DNA of 6,880 nucleotides from Thermoplasmata archaeon (lineage in GTDB: Archaea; Thermoplasmatota; Thermoplasmata; Lutacidiplasmatales; UBA184). This document shows, one piece after another, positions 6,267 to 6,880 of the stretch (its first letter is position 1; every line of letters begins with the position of its first letter). The notes under the pieces were generated by a model. That model was given only the letters and a program-made list of their open reading frames with translations. It was not told the origin of the DNA and made no database searches. The stretch spans positions 1 to 6,880 of the forward strand of contig JASHYQ010000126.1 in assembly GCA_030042955.1 (NCBI GenBank), written 5' to 3'. The position numbers and the translations under genes were made by a program.

Positions 6267-6880
6267 GTGGTCGCGCGAGTGCGAAGGAAGGCGCCGGCCC
6301 CTCCGGGTGAGCCCGACCCCTTCCTGCGAGTGCGAGGGGCTCTTGGCCCGCGCGCGCTGCGGCTCTCGGGCGGACGTCACTCGGTGTCCGTGTCGATCCG
6401 GTCGGACCGTCCTCGGGAGCTCACGCTACGGTTCGGACCGGTGCGTGGCGGAGCGAGTCGGGGATCCCTCCGTCGCCAGGTCCGGCGTGCCCGATGGGGG
6501 GAGCTCGAGGTCCGGTTGAGCGAGGACCCGGTGAAGCTCACGGTCCTCCGGAAGGGGGAAGTGGTCTTCGAAACGCCGACCGGGCTTCCGCCGGGGAAGC
6601 TCCCCGGCCCTCCGCCCTGGGGAGTCCATGGGTCGGGCGTCACCCTCCCGCTCCGCTTCGTTCCGGGCGAACGGGTGTACGGCGCGGGCGAGTTCTTCGG
6701 CCCGCTCGACCGGGTCGGTCAGGAGCTCCGAACGAGCGTGGCCGACGTGTTTGGCCTGCCCAACGACGGGACGTACGTCGCCTATCCGTTCTTCTGGTCG
6801 ACCCGGGGGTACGCCTTCCTCGCCGAGACGTGGGCCCCGGTGCGGATCGATTTCGGCCGTCGGTACCTCGGCCTGGGCGA
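6267..6880 (+). CDS. GH31-family glycosidase (alpha-glucosidase or alpha-xylosidase), N-terminal part only
   Basis: The frame is open from the malK stop to the right edge, giving about 204 codons of a 3'-truncated gene. The first about 60 residues are Arg/Pro-rich and unremarkable. From about residue 134 PGERVYGAGEFFGPLDRVGQ matches the conserved G-E-x-x-Y-G-x-G-E-x-F-G-x-L-x-R-x-G-Q block of the GH31 N-terminal beta-sandwich. FGLPND, YPFFWSTRGYAF and then AETWAPVRIDFG follow, the family's equivalent of the P-F-F-x-S-x-R-G-Y segment. The catalytic Asp residues lie in the barrel beyond the window. No in-frame ATG occurs; GTG 6267 is chosen as the earliest start, with GTG 6279 and 6330 as alternatives. 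No signal peptide is seen, so a cytoplasmic enzyme that removes terminal glucose (or xylose) from imported oligosaccharides is likely. Only 15 bp separate it from malK, so it should be co-transcribed. Confidence 0.8.
   Translation, partial: MVARVRRKAPAPPGEPDPFLRVRGALGPRALRLSGGRHSVSVSIRSDRPRELTLRFGPVRGGASRGSLRRQVRRARWGELEVRLSEDPVKLTVLRKGEVVFETPTGLPPGKLPGPPPWGVHGSGVTLPLRFVPGERVYGAGEFFGPLDRVGQELRTSVADVFGLPNDGTYVAYPFFWSTRGYAFLAETWAPVRIDFGRRYLGLG

Noticed and set aside
6307..6519. A short plus-strand frame after malK
   Set aside because: It is out of frame with the GH31 coding frame, which has conserved family blocks downstream and is open through this stretch.

Overview
The window looks like part of an archaeal alpha-glucan (starch/maltodextrin) utilisation locus, arranged as two divergent transcription units. 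DNA is GC-rich. Several traits point to an archaeon. The secreted protein is rich in Asn-X-Ser/Thr sequons and has no cysteine. An A/T-rich TAAATA element sits about 26 nt upstream of its ATG with no Shine-Dalgarno, as in a leaderless archaeal transcript. The gene families (GH57 amylopullulanase type, MalFGK, GH31) are all common in archaea. A GC-rich member of the Thermoplasmatota or a relative is my guess from overall character; no rRNA or marker gene is present to settle it.

Left half (1-3145, minus strand): one very long gene, open at the left edge. Its first 1048 codons read without a stop. The protein has an N-terminal signal or anchor segment, then three tandem beta-rich modules of about 225-245 residues, then the start of a GH57 catalytic domain (HQPLY at residues 781-785 and TTPFDHPILPL at 1010-1020). 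The catalytic part and C-terminus lie outside the window. Long opposite-strand reading frames over this stretch are codon-phase shadows.

Centre (3146-3305): a 160-bp divergent intergenic region with a candidate TATA element for each direction. A perfect 9-bp inverted repeat (CCCGTTGAG ... CTCAACGGG) places the same word upstream of each TATA, which suggests shared control.

Right half (3306-6880, plus strand): a tight operon of two CUT1-family permeases (MalF-like, then MalG-like with an ATGA overlap), a MalK-type ATPase with TOBE region, and the 5' end of a GH31 glycosidase. No substrate-binding protein gene is in the window.

Likely working model (inference): the surface GH57 enzyme cuts starch or pullulan-like glucans outside the cell, the MalFGK importer takes up the oligosaccharides, and the GH31 enzyme hydrolyses them in the cytoplasm. 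I did not find clear evidence of a wholly new system. The most unusual parts are the triplicated N-terminal modules of the GH57 protein and the mirrored motif between the divergent promoters.
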